Notes: generated by a model from the letters alone, not told the origin. A stretch of DNA of 55,794 nt from Sulfurimonas sp. (GCF_019429335.1 NZ_JAHYJB010000010.1:1-55794); one strand, 5' to 3'. Positions 15,897-25,501 are shown, counted from the stretch's first letter. Numbers and translations are program-made.

Positions 15897-18611
15897 GTGT
15901 TCATAAATAACCTAGCCTACGAGGCGAGTGCCGGAAGCGGAAAGACATTTATGCTTGTCGTGCGCTATCTCAGTCTGCTTTTTAAGGGTGCGGAGCCATC
16001 AAAGATACTTGCTCTTACATTTACCAACAAAGCCGCAAATGAGATGCAGGAGAGGATAGTTCAAACTTTAGAGGAGCTGGAACTCAGAGGCGAGCTTGAT
16101 GAGATAGCTAAGGTTACTGAGCTCTCAAGAGAGTATCTGCTTTCTAACCGTAAAAGAGTTTTAGATGAGTTTTTAAATTCGCATACGAAGATAATGACGA
16201 TTGACAGCTTTTTTACAAAGATTCTTAGAAAGTTCTCACTCTATGCCTCTTTGATGCCAGACTTCTCAACATTCAGCTCACAGCATGAGCTAAAACTTCT
16301 CTCGCGATTTTTAAAAGAGGTAAGTGTGGCGGGCAAAAAAGAGACGCTCATTACACTCTCTTTGCAGTCAAACAAAAGGCTTACCGATATATTTGAGCTG
16401 TTGGATGAGTTTTATATAAAGTTCCAAGAGTTAAAGCATATCGGCTTTAAAAAGCAAAACACTGTGCAGTTTGAGCAGGAGGCGCTATCCTACATGTCGG
16501 AGCTCAAAAAAATCGTAACTTCCTGCAAAGAGGCTTCAGCCTCCGCTATAAATGGTGTTAGCGCAGAGAGTTTTGAGAAGCTTTGTGAAAAGGCGTGGTT
16601 GGAGAGGGAGAGCTTTAATTATAGAACGTTTTCAAAGTGTTTTACCCCTGAGATGGATGATCTGCTCTTTAAGATAAAAGAGGCGGTAAAAAATCAAAAC
16701 CGTGCCAAAGAGCAGAACTTCTTTTTTGCCATCAAAGAGCTTGTGGATATCTATGCAAAGAGCAAAAAAGCGCTCTATATGGATGACAACGAGCTAAGTT
16801 TTAGCGATGTAACATATCTTGTATATGAGATTTTAAACCTGCTTGACGACAGCGAGTTTTTGTACTTCAGGCTGGATTCTCAGATAGAGCATATGCTGCT
16901 TGACGAATTTCAGGACACCAGTATTTTGCAGTATGAGATACTAAAACCGCTGATAAATGAGATAACCTCCGGAAATGGCATTTTTGACAACGGAAGTTTC
17001 TTTTTTGTCGGGGATGTTAAGCAGTCTATTTATAGATTTCGCGGCGGGGTGAGCGCTCTTTTTGATACGGTAAGAGAAGAAAACTCCACGCATGTAGAGA
17101 AGCTTTTAACAAACTATCGCTCACAAAAAGAGGTCATAGAGTTTGTAAACAACACCTTTAAAGATAAGATAAAAAACTACACCCCTCAGCTCTCTAGGAG
17201 TGAGGCTAACGGCGGCTACGTTGAGGTTATTAAAAACGATGAGCTTCTCCAAGAGATAGTAACTCAGGTTAAGAGGCTTCTTGATACGGGAGCAGATATT
17301 AACGAGATAGCCGTTCTCTGTGCAACAAACAGCGACGGCATAGAGGTAGAGGGGGCTCTGCACGTACAAAATATAGAGGTTGTGACAGAGACGACGACAA
17401 AGCTTATAAACCAAAATAGTATAAAAGCGCTACTGGAGTATCTGAAGTATCAATACTTCGGGCAAGATTTCTACATGTACAATTTTTTCTCCCTTATTTC
17501 ACAGGATATACGGCCTATAAAGAGGGTTGATTTTAACAAAATAGAGATATTGGATGTAGTAAAAGAGGCGGTGGAGGAGTTTAAGCTCTTTGGCGCTGAT
17601 TTTAATATTATCAGATTTTTAAACGCAATAGCAGGGTACAGCGACATCGAAGCTCTGCTTTTTGAGTATGAGAGAATGGATGTGAGCGCGGCGGCTTCCG
17701 AGCTTAACGGTGTTAGAGTGCTTACCGTTCACAAATCAAAAGGGCTTGAGTATGAACATGTCATCGTTATGGACAGGCTCAAAAAAGCTCCGCCGTCTCG
17801 TGATGCTATTATCTATGAGTATGACGGTATCGCACTCAAAAATATCTACCTCCGCATAAAAGGGAGAGACTCGGTTGACGCGCACTACGCAAAGGCGCTC
17901 CTAAAAGAGAAAGCTCTGGTAAGAGAAGACAGCCTAAACGCCCTATATGTTGCATTTACAAGAGCAAGAGAGAATCTTATAATTGTTCTTAAGTCAAAAG
18001 ACTCAATATTTGATATTTTGGATTTGGCGCCAGAAGTATACGGAAAACTAACATGTAAGACAAACTCTAATAAAATCAGCGATAAAACGGATTTTCATGT
18101 TTTTGAGTATAAAGAGCTTTATTATGGAACGCAGAGCGATATTTTGGCGGTTGAAAAAGCCAAAGAAGAGGATATCAAATCCATAAACTTCGGCATTGCA
18201 ATGCACTACATGTTAGAAATCTTAGGCGAGTTTACAGAGCAACGTGTAAAAAGCGCAAAAGATATGATGATAAACAAATATGGACATGCTCTAGAAGAGG
18301 TTGAGATAGAAGATATAGAAAATAGGGTAAAATTGCTTTTACAAAACGGGGAGTTTATCTCTTTGGTTAGCGGTGAGTGCTATAGAGAAAAAGCGCTAAG
18401 ATACAAAAAAAATCTTAAGTACATCGACCTTTTGGTAAAGGGCGAGAACGCTTGGAGAGTAATTGACTACAAAAGCGCGCTCTCACACTCCGCAGAGCAT
18501 TTGGCTCAGGTTGGATTTTATGTTAATGCCATAAAAGAGATAACCGGCGATGAGGTCAGCGGATACATCTGTTATCTCCTGAAAGACAGCGTAAAAATTG
18601 TCCATATATAA
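15897..18611 (+). CDS. addA: AddA-type helicase-nuclease subunit of AddAB
   Basis: UvrD-like (SF1) helicase and nuclease subunit of AddAB, partner of addB. It has 904 residues. Helicase motifs: Walker A YEASAGSGKTF, Ia LALTFTNKAANEMQ, II LLDEFQDTS, III VGDVKQSIYRFRGG, IV NYRS, V VHKSKGLEYEHV, VI LYVAFTRARENL. The C-terminal nuclease shows GIAMHYMLE and RVIDYKSAL. The start is GTG at 15897 with GGAGAT upstream; YEASAGSGKT must be near the N terminus, so this start is right. It could be read through from the island or use its own promoter in 15769-15890. Confidence 0.92.
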   Translation: MFINNLAYEASAGSGKTFMLVVRYLSLLFKGAEPSKILALTFTNKAANEMQERIVQTLEELELRGELDEIAKVTELSREYLLSNRKRVLDEFLNSHTKIMTIDSFFTKILRKFSLYASLMPDFSTFSSQHELKLLSRFLKEVSVAGKKETLITLSLQSNKRLTDIFELLDEFYIKFQELKHIGFKKQNTVQFEQEALSYMSELKKIVTSCKEASASAINGVSAESFEKLCEKAWLERESFNYRTFSKCFTPEMDDLLFKIKEAVKNQNRAKEQNFFFAIKELVDIYAKSKKALYMDDNELSFSDVTYLVYEILNLLDDSEFLYFRLDSQIEHMLLDEFQDTSILQYEILKPLINEITSGNGIFDNGSFFFVGDVKQSIYRFRGGVSALFDTVREENSTHVEKLLTNYRSQKEVIEFVNNTFKDKIKNYTPQLSRSEANGGYVEVIKNDELLQEIVTQVKRLLDTGADINEIAVLCATNSDGIEVEGALHVQNIEVVTETTTKLINQNSIKALLEYLKYQYFGQDFYMYNFFSLISQDIRPIKRVDFNKIEILDVVKEAVEEFKLFGADFNIIRFLNAIAGYSDIEALLFEYERMDVSAAASELNGVRVLTVHKSKGLEYEHVIVMDRLKKAPPSRDAIIYEYDGIALKNIYLRIKGRDSVDAHYAKALLKEKALVREDSLNALYVAFTRARENLIIVLKSKDSIFDILDLAPEVYGKLTCKTNSNKISDKTDFHVFEYKELYYGTQSDILAVEKAKEEDIKSINFGIAMHYMLEILGEFTEQRVKSAKDMMINKYGHALEEVEIEDIENRVKLLLQNGEFISLVSGECYREKALRYKKNLKYIDLLVKGENAWRVIDYKSALSHSAEHLAQVGFYVNAIKEITGDEVSGYICYLLKDSVKIVHI

Positions 18612-18807
18612 GATTTTAAAAAGTTGAGATTGATTGATAATTAAAAAATATTTCTTTAGTGTTTTTTTGATTTGGGGAAGTACACATACAGATAAACCTT
18701 AAAGAAACCAAAAATTAAGTTATTTATAAGTAAAAGAAGATATACTTTCGCCAATTAAACAAGCATTTAAAATGTGATGTTAAGAAAATTACTTGAAAGG
18801 TTCAAGA

Positions 18808-19230
18808 ATGAAATTTACAAAAATTGCAACTCCTGAACAAATCAATCAAAAATGGGTTTTGATTGATGCTGAAGGTAAAACTTTTGGTCGTATTATCACT
18901 GAAGTTGCAACAATACTTCGCGGTAAAAACAAACCATGTTTTACTCCAAACATTGACTGTGGAGACTATGTTGTAATTGTTAATGCTTCAAAAGCAAAAT
19001 TCAACGGTCTTGGCAAAATTGCTAACAAAGAGTATTTTTCATACTCTGGCTACTTCGGTAGTGTAAAAAGTACTAAAATGACTGAACTTTTAGAGAAAAA
19101 TCCTGAGAAGCTTTACAAATTAGCTACTCGCGGTATGCTTCCTAAAACTAAGCTTGGTGCTAAAATGATTAAAAAATTAAAAATTTATGCAGGTGCTGAA
19201 CATCCTCACTCTGCACAACTTGCTAAGTAA
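18808..19230 (+). CDS. rplM: 50S ribosomal protein L13
   Basis: Large-subunit ribosomal protein, 140 residues, with family features WVLIDAEGKTFGRIITEVA, LRGKNKPCFTPNIDCGDYVVIVNA and MLPKTKLGAKMIKKLKIY. The ATG at 18808 is preferred because AAAGG (18796-18800) is spaced 7 bp from it; an in-frame TTG at 18793 would put that site inside the gene. A TATACT at 18741-18746 is a reasonable -10. It is followed 10 bp later by rpsI, the universal rplM-rpsI pair. Confidence 0.98.
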   Translation: MKFTKIATPEQINQKWVLIDAEGKTFGRIITEVATILRGKNKPCFTPNIDCGDYVVIVNASKAKFNGLGKIANKEYFSYSGYFGSVKSTKMTELLEKNPEKLYKLATRGMLPKTKLGAKMIKKLKIYAGAEHPHSAQLAK

Positions 19231-19240
19231 GGATTGACAT

Positions 19241-19630
19241 ATGGCAAAAATATACGCAACAGGTCGTCGTAAAGCATCAATAGCAAAAGTGTGGTTAGCT
19301 CCAGGAACGGGCAGTATTACTATAAACGGTCTTTCATTAGACGCATGGTTAGGTGGATTGGAAGCTAAAAAGCTTCGTGTTAAACAGCCACTTGCTTTAA
19401 CAAAACAAGATACATCGGTTGATATCGTAGCTACTACTTTAGGTGGTGGTTTCGGTGGTCAAGCAGACGCTCTTCGCCACGGTATCTCTCGTGCTTTAGT
19501 AAAATTTAACCCAGAGTTAAAAGCTATACTAAAACCTGAGGGTATGATGACTCGTGATTCACGTGTTGTTGAACGTAAAAAGCCAGGCAAGCGCAAAGCT
19601 CGTCGTTCTCGCCAGTTTTCTAAGCGTTAA
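19241..19630 (+). CDS. rpsI: 30S ribosomal protein S9
   Basis: Small-subunit ribosomal protein S9, 129 residues. [15 protein letters not shown] at the start, [19 protein letters not shown] in the middle and the basic C-terminal tail ending in FSKR (which reaches the P-site tRNA) are diagnostic. TAAGGA lies before the ATG. It is cotranscribed with rplM. After the stop, GCGTTAATC is repeated at 19624 and 19651 around a small hairpin without a T-run. Confidence 0.98.
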   Translation: MAKIYATGRRKASIAKVWLAPGTGSITINGLSLDAWLGGLEAKKLRVKQPLALTKQDTSVDIVATTLGGGFGGQADALRHGISRALVKFNPELKAILKPEGMMTRDSRVVERKKPGKRKARRSRQFSKR

Positions 19631-19748
19631 TCTATTTTTCTTCGGAAAAAGCGTTAATCGCCGCAAGAACTTTTTTTCAGTGCTTTTTGCACTGTTAAAA
19701 AAACTCCCCACAACTGCTTCATTAACAATTAGCTACATGTAACTTTGG

Positions 19749-19754
19749 TATAAT
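19749..19754 (+). promoter_or_regulatory. Candidate -10 (TATAAT) for the peptide-binding protein gene
   Basis: A perfect TATAAT in the gap after rpsI, 20 bp before the AAAGAG ribosome-binding site of the next gene. A weak TTAACAATTAG tract lies upstream; no clear -35. It supports the next gene being a separate transcription unit. Confidence 0.4.
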
Positions 19755-19774
19755 CGCTCAAAAAAAGAGTAATT

Positions 19775-21271
19775 TTGCGCTATATTCTGTTTCTGTTTTT
19801 ATCATTAAATCTTTTCTCCTCTACGCTTCATTTAGCAACGTCTGCAAATCCTTCAAGATTGAATCCTGTTTTGGCTACTGACTCAAGCTCATCCGAGATT
19901 ACCGGTTTTCTTTTTAACGGACTTGTGAAGTACGATAAGGATTTATCCACAATCATTGGAGATTTGGCGCAGGAGTTCTATTTTGAGGATGAGAAAACAC
20001 TTATTTTTAAACTCCATAAAAATGTCAAGTGGCATGACGGGGAGAGTTTCAGCGCAAAGGATGTTGTCTTTACCTACGGGGTTCTTGTCTCTTCAAAAAT
20101 AAGCTCGCCATACAGTGCTAATTTCAGGTTTGTAAAAAGTGTAGAGGCTGTTGATGAATTTACTCTAAAAGTCATATATAAAGAGCCATACTTTAAAGCT
20201 TTAGAGACGTGGATGATGGGGATTTTGCCTGAACATATTTTAAAGAATGAGCAAAATTTGATGAACTCATCTTTTAATACCAATCCAATAGGCACGGGAG
20301 CATATAAGCTTCATCAGTTAGAGCACTCAAAAAATATTATACTTAGCGCCTTTGATGACTATTTTGAGGGACGTGCAAAGATTGACACAATCTCTTTTCA
20401 TGTCATAGCAGACCCCATGACCCGTTTTATGATGCTAAAGTCTGGCGCACTTGATGTTGGAAGCATAGAACCTATGCAGTATGAGCGGCAGTTAAAGAGC
20501 GATTTTTTTGAAAAATTTAACATCTATGAAAATATCTCGCAGTCATACACATATCTGGGATTTAATCTGCGTCTTGAGAAGTTTAAAAACCCAAAAATAA
20601 GAGAGGCTCTCTCTTTGGCAATAGAGAGAGAAGAGCTTGTTAAAATCCTCTTTTTTGACCATGCAAAAGTATGCACGGGACCATTTTTGCCTGGGACAAA
20701 AGCTTTTAATGAGAGCGTCAAGGCACCAAGCCAAAATCTAAAAAGAGCAAAAGAGCTCTTAGCAGAAGCCGGATATGATGCAAAAAATCCTTTTACATTT
20801 GAGATTGCAACATCAAACTCAAGCGAAATAAGACCTTACGCCGCTCAGATACTTCAGCATCAGCTAAAAAAAGCCGGCGTTATTGTAACTCTTAGGGTAA
20901 TGGAGTGGCAGGCGTTTTTAAATATGGTTGTTTTTCCTCATAAGTTTGACACCGTTTTGCTTGGATGGGGACTCTCCCCAACACCCGATCCATACATGTT
21001 TTGGCACAGCGACAACGACAAGCAGGGCGGGTTTAATCTGGTAGGTTATCACAACCCTGAGATAAACAGAATGATTGAGGAGTCTCAGAGCATGATAGAT
21101 AGTGAGAAGCTCTCTGACATTTGGAGAGAGATGTTTAAGATAATAACGGATGAAAACCCATATCTTTTTTTATACATTCCAAACTCAATTGCGACGGTCG
21201 GCAAGAATATAAAAAATATTGAGCCAGCTCCTATTGGAATCTGGCACAACTACATATTATGGGAGAAATAG
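19775..21271 (+). CDS. ABC-transporter peptide-type substrate-binding protein
   Basis: A periplasmic SBP_bac_5 (DppA/OppA/NikA-like) binding protein of 498 residues. A signal sequence (YILFLFLSLNLFSSTLHLA) is followed by the family order: LNPVLATDSSSSEITGFLFN, DGESFSAKDVVFTYGVL, PIGTGAYKL, REALSLAIEREELV and VLLGWGLSPTPDPYMFWHS. The start TTG (19775) has AAAGAG upstream. No permease or ATPase gene is next to it, so it is a stand-alone binding protein serving a transporter encoded elsewhere; ligand unknown (peptide, nickel chelate or other). Confidence 0.88.
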   Translation: MRYILFLFLSLNLFSSTLHLATSANPSRLNPVLATDSSSSEITGFLFNGLVKYDKDLSTIIGDLAQEFYFEDEKTLIFKLHKNVKWHDGESFSAKDVVFTYGVLVSSKISSPYSANFRFVKSVEAVDEFTLKVIYKEPYFKALETWMMGILPEHILKNEQNLMNSSFNTNPIGTGAYKLHQLEHSKNIILSAFDDYFEGRAKIDTISFHVIADPMTRFMMLKSGALDVGSIEPMQYERQLKSDFFEKFNIYENISQSYTYLGFNLRLEKFKNPKIREALSLAIEREELVKILFFDHAKVCTGPFLPGTKAFNESVKAPSQNLKRAKELLAEAGYDAKNPFTFEIATSNSSEIRPYAAQILQHQLKKAGVIVTLRVMEWQAFLNMVVFPHKFDTVLLGWGLSPTPDPYMFWHSDNDKQGGFNLVGYHNPEINRMIEESQSMIDSEKLSDIWREMFKIITDENPYLFLYIPNSIATVGKNIKNIEPAPIGIWHNYILWEK

Positions 21272-21272
21272 T

Positions 21273-21932
21273 TTGATAATTTTGTTTGATTTGGATGGAA
21301 CGCTGATAGACTCTACGGATGCAATTTTAGAGTCGTTTCACCACTCCTTTGATGTGCATAAACATAATCGAAAAAAGGATGAGGATATCAAAGCGCTTAT
21401 CGGTTATCCGCTTGATATTATGTATGAAAATTTAGGGGTTAATAAAGAGCTTATATCTGATTTTGTAGCAACTTATAAGAAACATTACCGCGACATTTCA
21501 ACGCAAAAAACAGAGCTTTTAAGAAATGCAAGAGAGGCTGTTTTGCTTGCAAAAGAGTTTGCAACTCTTGGAATTGTTACCACGAAAACAGGGATTTACT
21601 CAAGGATATTGATGGAGCATTTCGGACTGATGGAGTATTTTGACGTGCTAATTGGCAGAGAGGACGTAGATAACCCAAAACCACATGAGGAGCCAATACT
21701 AAAAGCTCTGAAAAAAATGGACATACAAAATAGAGAGATATGGATGATTGGAGATACTAAATTAGATTTAATTTCTGCAAAAAATGCAAATATAAATTCC
21801 ATTGCTGTACTTAGCGGATATGATAATTTGGAGACATTAAAAAAGTTTACAAATGTTATATTAAATGATGCGCTTGAAGCAGCAGCGTATCTGCATGATA
21901 GGAAAAAACAACACACTTTTCTTAGTTCTTAA
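21273..21932 (+). CDS. HAD-superfamily phosphatase (phosphoglycolate phosphatase-like)
   Basis: A soluble HAD hydrolase of 219 residues. Motif I FDLDGTLIDS gives the nucleophile Asp, motif II is IVTTKTG, motif III lies in KPHEEPILKAL, and motif IV is IGDTKLDLISAKNA. The helical cap between I and II (about residues 15-80) marks subfamily I, which includes Gph and PpaX. The preferred start is TTG at 21273, with GGGAGAA (21261-21267) upstream and just past the previous stop; a longer frame would overlap the binding-protein gene by more than 50 bp. The substrate is not shown by sequence. Confidence 0.85.
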   Translation: MIILFDLDGTLIDSTDAILESFHHSFDVHKHNRKKDEDIKALIGYPLDIMYENLGVNKELISDFVATYKKHYRDISTQKTELLRNAREAVLLAKEFATLGIVTTKTGIYSRILMEHFGLMEYFDVLIGREDVDNPKPHEEPILKALKKMDIQNREIWMIGDTKLDLISAKNANINSIAVLSGYDNLETLKKFTNVILNDALEAAAYLHDRKKQHTFLSS

Positions 21933-22083
21933 AAAAGCGCAAATTATCAAGCTATATTTAAGAGCAACTTGTCTAGAATAAGGTGTTAAATAGGAGTAAG
22001 GGTACATCTAAAAACTCTTAATAGATTTTAGAAGTGTCCTTAGTGGTTCTTGTATGTTTAATATTAATTAAAAGGGAGAATTT

Positions 22084-22641
22084 ATGCTAGAGATAAGATG
22101 GCATAGTCGTGCTGGACAAGGTGCGGTAACCGGCGCTAAAGGTCTGGCAGATGTTATTTCTACAACCGGTAAGCAGGTGCAAGCATTTGCATTTTACGGC
22201 TCTGCAAAGCGTGGAGCTGCCATGACGGCGTATAACCGCGTAGATGATAAAGTAATTATGAATCATGAAAAATATATGGAACCTGATTATGTTTTTGTAA
22301 TTGACCCTGCGCTTGTTTTTACAAGTGATGTTACGGTTAATCACAAAGAGAATACCAAGTATATTATAACTACCCACATGAGCACTGATGAGCTTGTCAA
22401 GGTTCAGCCTAAGTTAGTTGGCAAAGAAATCTATACAGTTGATTGTATCACGATTGCGAACGAGACAATAGGGCGTCCAATCCCAAATACTCCTATGCTT
22501 GGCGCATTTATGAAAATTTCCGGAATGTATGACATAGAGTTTTTTAAAGAGAGCATGAAGAGAGTTCTTGGAAAATTACCACAAAAAATTATCGATGCGA
22601 ATATGTTTGCAATCCAGCGCGCATATGATGAAGTAAAGTAA
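22084..22641 (+). CDS. porC: Pyruvate:ferredoxin oxidoreductase, gamma subunit
   Basis: Gamma subunit of the four-subunit POR, which interconverts pyruvate with acetyl-CoA + CO2 using reduced ferredoxin/flavodoxin; in autotrophic Campylobacterota it works in the reductive TCA network. The 185-residue protein shows MLEIRWHSRAGQGAVTGAKG and FAFYGSAKRGAAMTAYNRV, typical of the gamma domain. GGGAG precedes the ATG. The order gamma-delta-alpha-beta matches the porCDAB order of Helicobacter pylori and differs from 2-oxoglutarate oxidoreductase (delta-alpha-beta-gamma). Confidence 0.93.
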   Translation: MLEIRWHSRAGQGAVTGAKGLADVISTTGKQVQAFAFYGSAKRGAAMTAYNRVDDKVIMNHEKYMEPDYVFVIDPALVFTSDVTVNHKENTKYIITTHMSTDELVKVQPKLVGKEIYTVDCITIANETIGRPIPNTPMLGAFMKISGMYDIEFFKESMKRVLGKLPQKIIDANMFAIQRAYDEVK

Positions 22642-22651
22642 GGAACGGGTC

Positions 22652-23047
22652 ATGGCAAAAAAAGGATGGGATGAGTTTGAAATCGGAGCTATGCTTCGCA
22701 CGTTTGACGGAAAGATAGACGATATAGCAGGTACAAGACAAGAGGACCGTGCATATTCACAAAACAGTTCATATACTGCAAGTGTTTCCGATTGGAGGCT
22801 TATTAAACCCGTATTTAATAAAGACTACTGTATCGATTGTCAATTTTGCTGGGTATATTGTCCAGATGTTTCAATTATTTCAAGAGATAAAAAGCTTGTT
22901 GGTGTAGATATGGACCACTGTAAAGGTTGTGGTATCTGTGTAGAGGTTTGTCCTACAAACCCTAAATCGCTTCTAATGTTCCCAGAACAGGCAGAAGAAG
23001 AGACAGTAATTGCAAACTGGCCTAAAAAAGATGAGGAGGAAGCGTAA
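22652..23047 (+). CDS. porD: Pyruvate:ferredoxin oxidoreductase, delta (ferredoxin-like) subunit
   Basis: Electron-transfer subunit carrying two [4Fe-4S] clusters: CIDCQFCWVYCP and CKGCGICVEVCP, both complete CxxCxxCxxxCP sites. The 131 residues match delta subunits, with an N-terminal extension (MAKKGWDEFEIGAMLRTFDG) and an acidic C terminus. It starts 10 bp after porC with AAGGAA upstream. Its stop overlaps the alpha subunit's ATG by one base (TAATG). Confidence 0.95.
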   Translation: MAKKGWDEFEIGAMLRTFDGKIDDIAGTRQEDRAYSQNSSYTASVSDWRLIKPVFNKDYCIDCQFCWVYCPDVSIISRDKKLVGVDMDHCKGCGICVEVCPTNPKSLLMFPEQAEEETVIANWPKKDEEEA

Positions 23048-24270
23048 TGGCATTTGATAAAATGGAATTAAAAGATGTGGAAGTATGGGATGGTAATTAT
23101 GCTGCCGCTCAAGCTCTAAGACAAGCTCAAGTCGATGTTGTTGCAGCTTATCCTATTACACCCTCAACTCCTATTGTTGAAGGTTACGCAAAATTTACTG
23201 CTGATGGGTATGTAGAGGGCGAATTTGTTATGGTTGAGTCAGAACATGCAGCTATGAGTGCATGTATCGGTGCTGCTGCCGCAGGCGGACGCGTTGCAAC
23301 TGCTACATCTTCTCAGGGGTATGCTCTGATGGTAGAGACTCTCTACCAAGCTTCAGGTATGCGTTTGCCGATAGTATTAAACGTTGTAAATCGTGCTTTG
23401 GCTGCTCCTCTTAATGTTAACGGAGACCACTCGGATATGTATCTGGGACGTGACAGCGGCTGGATTCAGCTTGACGCATTCTCTCCTCAAGAGGCTTATG
23501 ATTTAAATCTTATAGCATTTAAAGTTTGTGAAGATCATGAGATAAGACTTCCTTGTATGGTTCATCAAGATGGGTTTATGACTTCTCACACCGCACAAGG
23601 CGTAAATACTTTGAGTGACGACGCCGCTTACGGTTTTGTTGGAGAGTACAAGCCGATGAATGACATGCTTGACTTTGAACATCCTGTAACTCACGGTGTT
23701 CAAACTGAAGAGGATTGGCATTTTGAGCATAAAGCTCGCCAGCATAATGATTTAATGACAAAAGTTATACCAAAAATTCAAGCTGCTTTTAACGATTTTG
23801 AAAAGTTAAGCGGACGTAAGTACAACATAGTAGAGAGGTATGATATGGACGATGCTGATGTATGTGTTGTTTGTATGGGTACCTCTGTTGAAACTGCACG
23901 CGAAGTTGCTCTCGAGATGAGAGCCAAAGGCATTAAAGCAGGCGTGGTTGGTTTGCGCGTAATCCGCCCATTCCCATTCTTTGAGATAGCAGAAGCCCTC
24001 AGAGGTGTTAAATCAATCGCTGTGCTTGACCGTTCATCTCCAAACGGCGCGGCCGGTATGCTATTTAATGAGATTGCAGGAGCGCTCTATAACGCTGATA
24101 CAAAGGCTCTTTTATCAGGCTATATATATGGTTTGGGCGGTCGTGACTTAACAAAAAAACATTTAGTAGATTTATTTAATGAGCTTCAGGCAAATGCTGA
24201 TGCCGGCAAAGTAACTACAAAATTACAGCAGTTTATCGGTGTTCGTGGACCGAAACTGGCATATCTATAA
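23047..24270 (+). CDS. porA: Pyruvate:ferredoxin oxidoreductase, alpha subunit
   Basis: Alpha subunit, 407 residues, contributing the pyrimidine-side binding of TPP. Conserved segments are AAYPITPSTPIVEGYAKF, FVMVESEHAAMSACIGAAAA and TSSQGYALMVETLYQASGMR in domain I, and GVVGLRVIRPFPFFEIAEAL in domain II. Length and order equal H. pylori PorA. Translation is coupled to porD through TAATG. GAGGAAG before the start is a good ribosome-binding site. Confidence 0.95.
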   Translation: MAFDKMELKDVEVWDGNYAAAQALRQAQVDVVAAYPITPSTPIVEGYAKFTADGYVEGEFVMVESEHAAMSACIGAAAAGGRVATATSSQGYALMVETLYQASGMRLPIVLNVVNRALAAPLNVNGDHSDMYLGRDSGWIQLDAFSPQEAYDLNLIAFKVCEDHEIRLPCMVHQDGFMTSHTAQGVNTLSDDAAYGFVGEYKPMNDMLDFEHPVTHGVQTEEDWHFEHKARQHNDLMTKVIPKIQAAFNDFEKLSGRKYNIVERYDMDDADVCVVCMGTSVETAREVALEMRAKGIKAGVVGLRVIRPFPFFEIAEALRGVKSIAVLDRSSPNGAAGMLFNEIAGALYNADTKALLSGYIYGLGGRDLTKKHLVDLFNELQANADAGKVTTKLQQFIGVRGPKLAYL

Positions 24271-24280
24271 GGGGAAAACC

Positions 24281-25237
24281 GTGAGCGAAATGAAACAAAT
24301 TAAAAATTTAAAAGAGTTTTCGACGTCGGCTGACCGTTTTGAGGGTGCTAGTCTTTTATGTCCAGGGTGTGCACACTCGATTATCGTTCGTGAAGTGTTA
24401 AATGCAACAAACGATGACTTGATTCTGTCGGCATCAACTGGCTGTTTAGAGGTTTGTACGGCAGTTTATCCATATACTTCATGGGATGCTTCTTGGATTC
24501 ATATCGGATTTGAAAACGGCTCAACAGCAGTAGCAGGTGCAGAAACTATGTACAAAGTTCTTAAGAAAAAAGGGCGCCTAAAGCAACCTGACCGCAATCC
24601 TAAATTCGTATCTTTTGCGGGAGACGGCGCATCTTACGATATAGGTTTTCAGTGGATTTCTGGATGTATGGAGAGAGGGCATAATATGATGCATATTGTT
24701 CTTGACAATGAGGTTTATGCAAATACCGGAGGACAGAGATCATCATCTACTCCTATAGGCTCCTCGGCAACTACGTCCCCTCAAGGTCGTGTTAGTTACG
24801 GTGAGAAGAGGAATAAAAAAGATATGGTGGCTATTATGGCTGCGCATGGTATTCCATATGCTGCTCAAGTTTCTCCGAACAAGTGGAGAGATATGGTAAA
24901 GAAGATTCAGCACGGTTTTGCTGTTGAGGGACCTGTATTTATCAACGCCGTATCTCCATGTACGACGGAGTGGAAGTTCGACCCTAAAGATACTATGCAT
25001 TTAGCAGATCTAGCAACTGACACACTCGTATTTCCTCTATATGAGATAATTGACGGTCATGAGCTGAATATTACCTACAGACCTAAAAATGTTATCCCTG
25101 TTGAGGAGTATTTAGCTGCTCAAGGGCGTTTCAAGCACCTGTTTAAAGATGAGTATAAGTACTTAATCAAAGAGTGGCAGGATCGCGTAGATGAAAAGTG
25201 GGCGCACTTGCAACGCCGCGAAGAAGCTAGGATTTAA
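24281..25237 (+). CDS. porB: Pyruvate:ferredoxin oxidoreductase, beta subunit
   Basis: TPP-binding subunit. The TPP motif is FAGDGASYDIGFQWISG with the following IVLDNEVYANTGGQRSSST. Cluster cysteines appear in LLCPGCAHSIIV and STGCLEVC, with a further one in VSPCTTEW. I place the start at GTG 24281, because AAGGGG (24269-24274) fits it and the frame further upstream would overlap porA by 32 bp; ATG 24290 is the alternative. At 318 residues it matches PorB. It is the last gene of the operon; structured DNA follows. Confidence 0.95.
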   Translation: MSEMKQIKNLKEFSTSADRFEGASLLCPGCAHSIIVREVLNATNDDLILSASTGCLEVCTAVYPYTSWDASWIHIGFENGSTAVAGAETMYKVLKKKGRLKQPDRNPKFVSFAGDGASYDIGFQWISGCMERGHNMMHIVLDNEVYANTGGQRSSSTPIGSSATTSPQGRVSYGEKRNKKDMVAIMAAHGIPYAAQVSPNKWRDMVKKIQHGFAVEGPVFINAVSPCTTEWKFDPKDTMHLADLATDTLVFPLYEIIDGHELNITYRPKNVIPVEEYLAAQGRFKHLFKDEYKYLIKEWQDRVDEKWAHLQRREEARI

Positions 25238-25256
25238 ACTAAAAAGCTTTATCTTC

Positions 25257-25315
25257 GGCGCGCTTTGCGCCAAACTCAGACACGGTATACTTGATAGTAT
25301 GGCCTTAGTCTGAGT
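25257..25315. repeat. Inverted repeats after porB
   Basis: GGCGC (25257-25261) and GCGCC (25267-25271) form a short GC-rich hairpin just after porB. Next, ACTCAGAC (25274-25281) and GTCTGAGT (25308-25315) are a perfect 8-bp inverted repeat around a 26-base loop. No T-run follows on either strand, so this may be a factor-dependent or processing structure at the 3' end of the por mRNA. Confidence 0.5.
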
Positions 25316-25386
25316 AAAACACAAATCACACCAAATCTAAAACTTCCGCAAACTATTTTTAAAACTTTTTTCTATATTTATTAAAG

Positions 25387-25501
25387 CTCTTCATAATTCA
25401 TGCTTGGCAAACGACTCTGCAACGGAAGGGTCGCAACAAACGAAGTGGTTGCGGGGTGCCCACCGTGAAGCCTTAGTGAGCAAGCTGAGATTATGAAAGA
25501 G
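25387..25501. repeat. 115-bp branched inverted-repeat element
   Basis: CTCTTCATAAT (25387-25397) pairs with ATTATGAAAGAG (25490-25501) with one bulge; GCTTG (25402-25406) pairs with CAAGC (25481-25485); inside are CGCAAC/GTTGCG (25432-25437 and 25448-25453) and a GACTCT/AGGGTC hairpin (25412-25431). The result is a cloverleaf-like fold between convergent genes. It lacks tRNA consensus positions. It may be a small non-autonomous repeat element or a structured RNA. Confidence 0.5.

Noticed and set aside
19635-19650. TTTTTC-TTCG-GAAAAA hairpin after rpsI as a terminator
   Set aside because: Stem is A/T-only apart from one pair and no T-run follows; the CAGTGC/GCACTG hairpin near 19680-19696 also lacks one. 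No firm terminator could be called.
25387-25501. A tRNA gene in the cloverleaf-like element
   Set aside because: The arms have the wrong lengths and there is no GTTCRANNC T-loop or CCA-type acceptor end.
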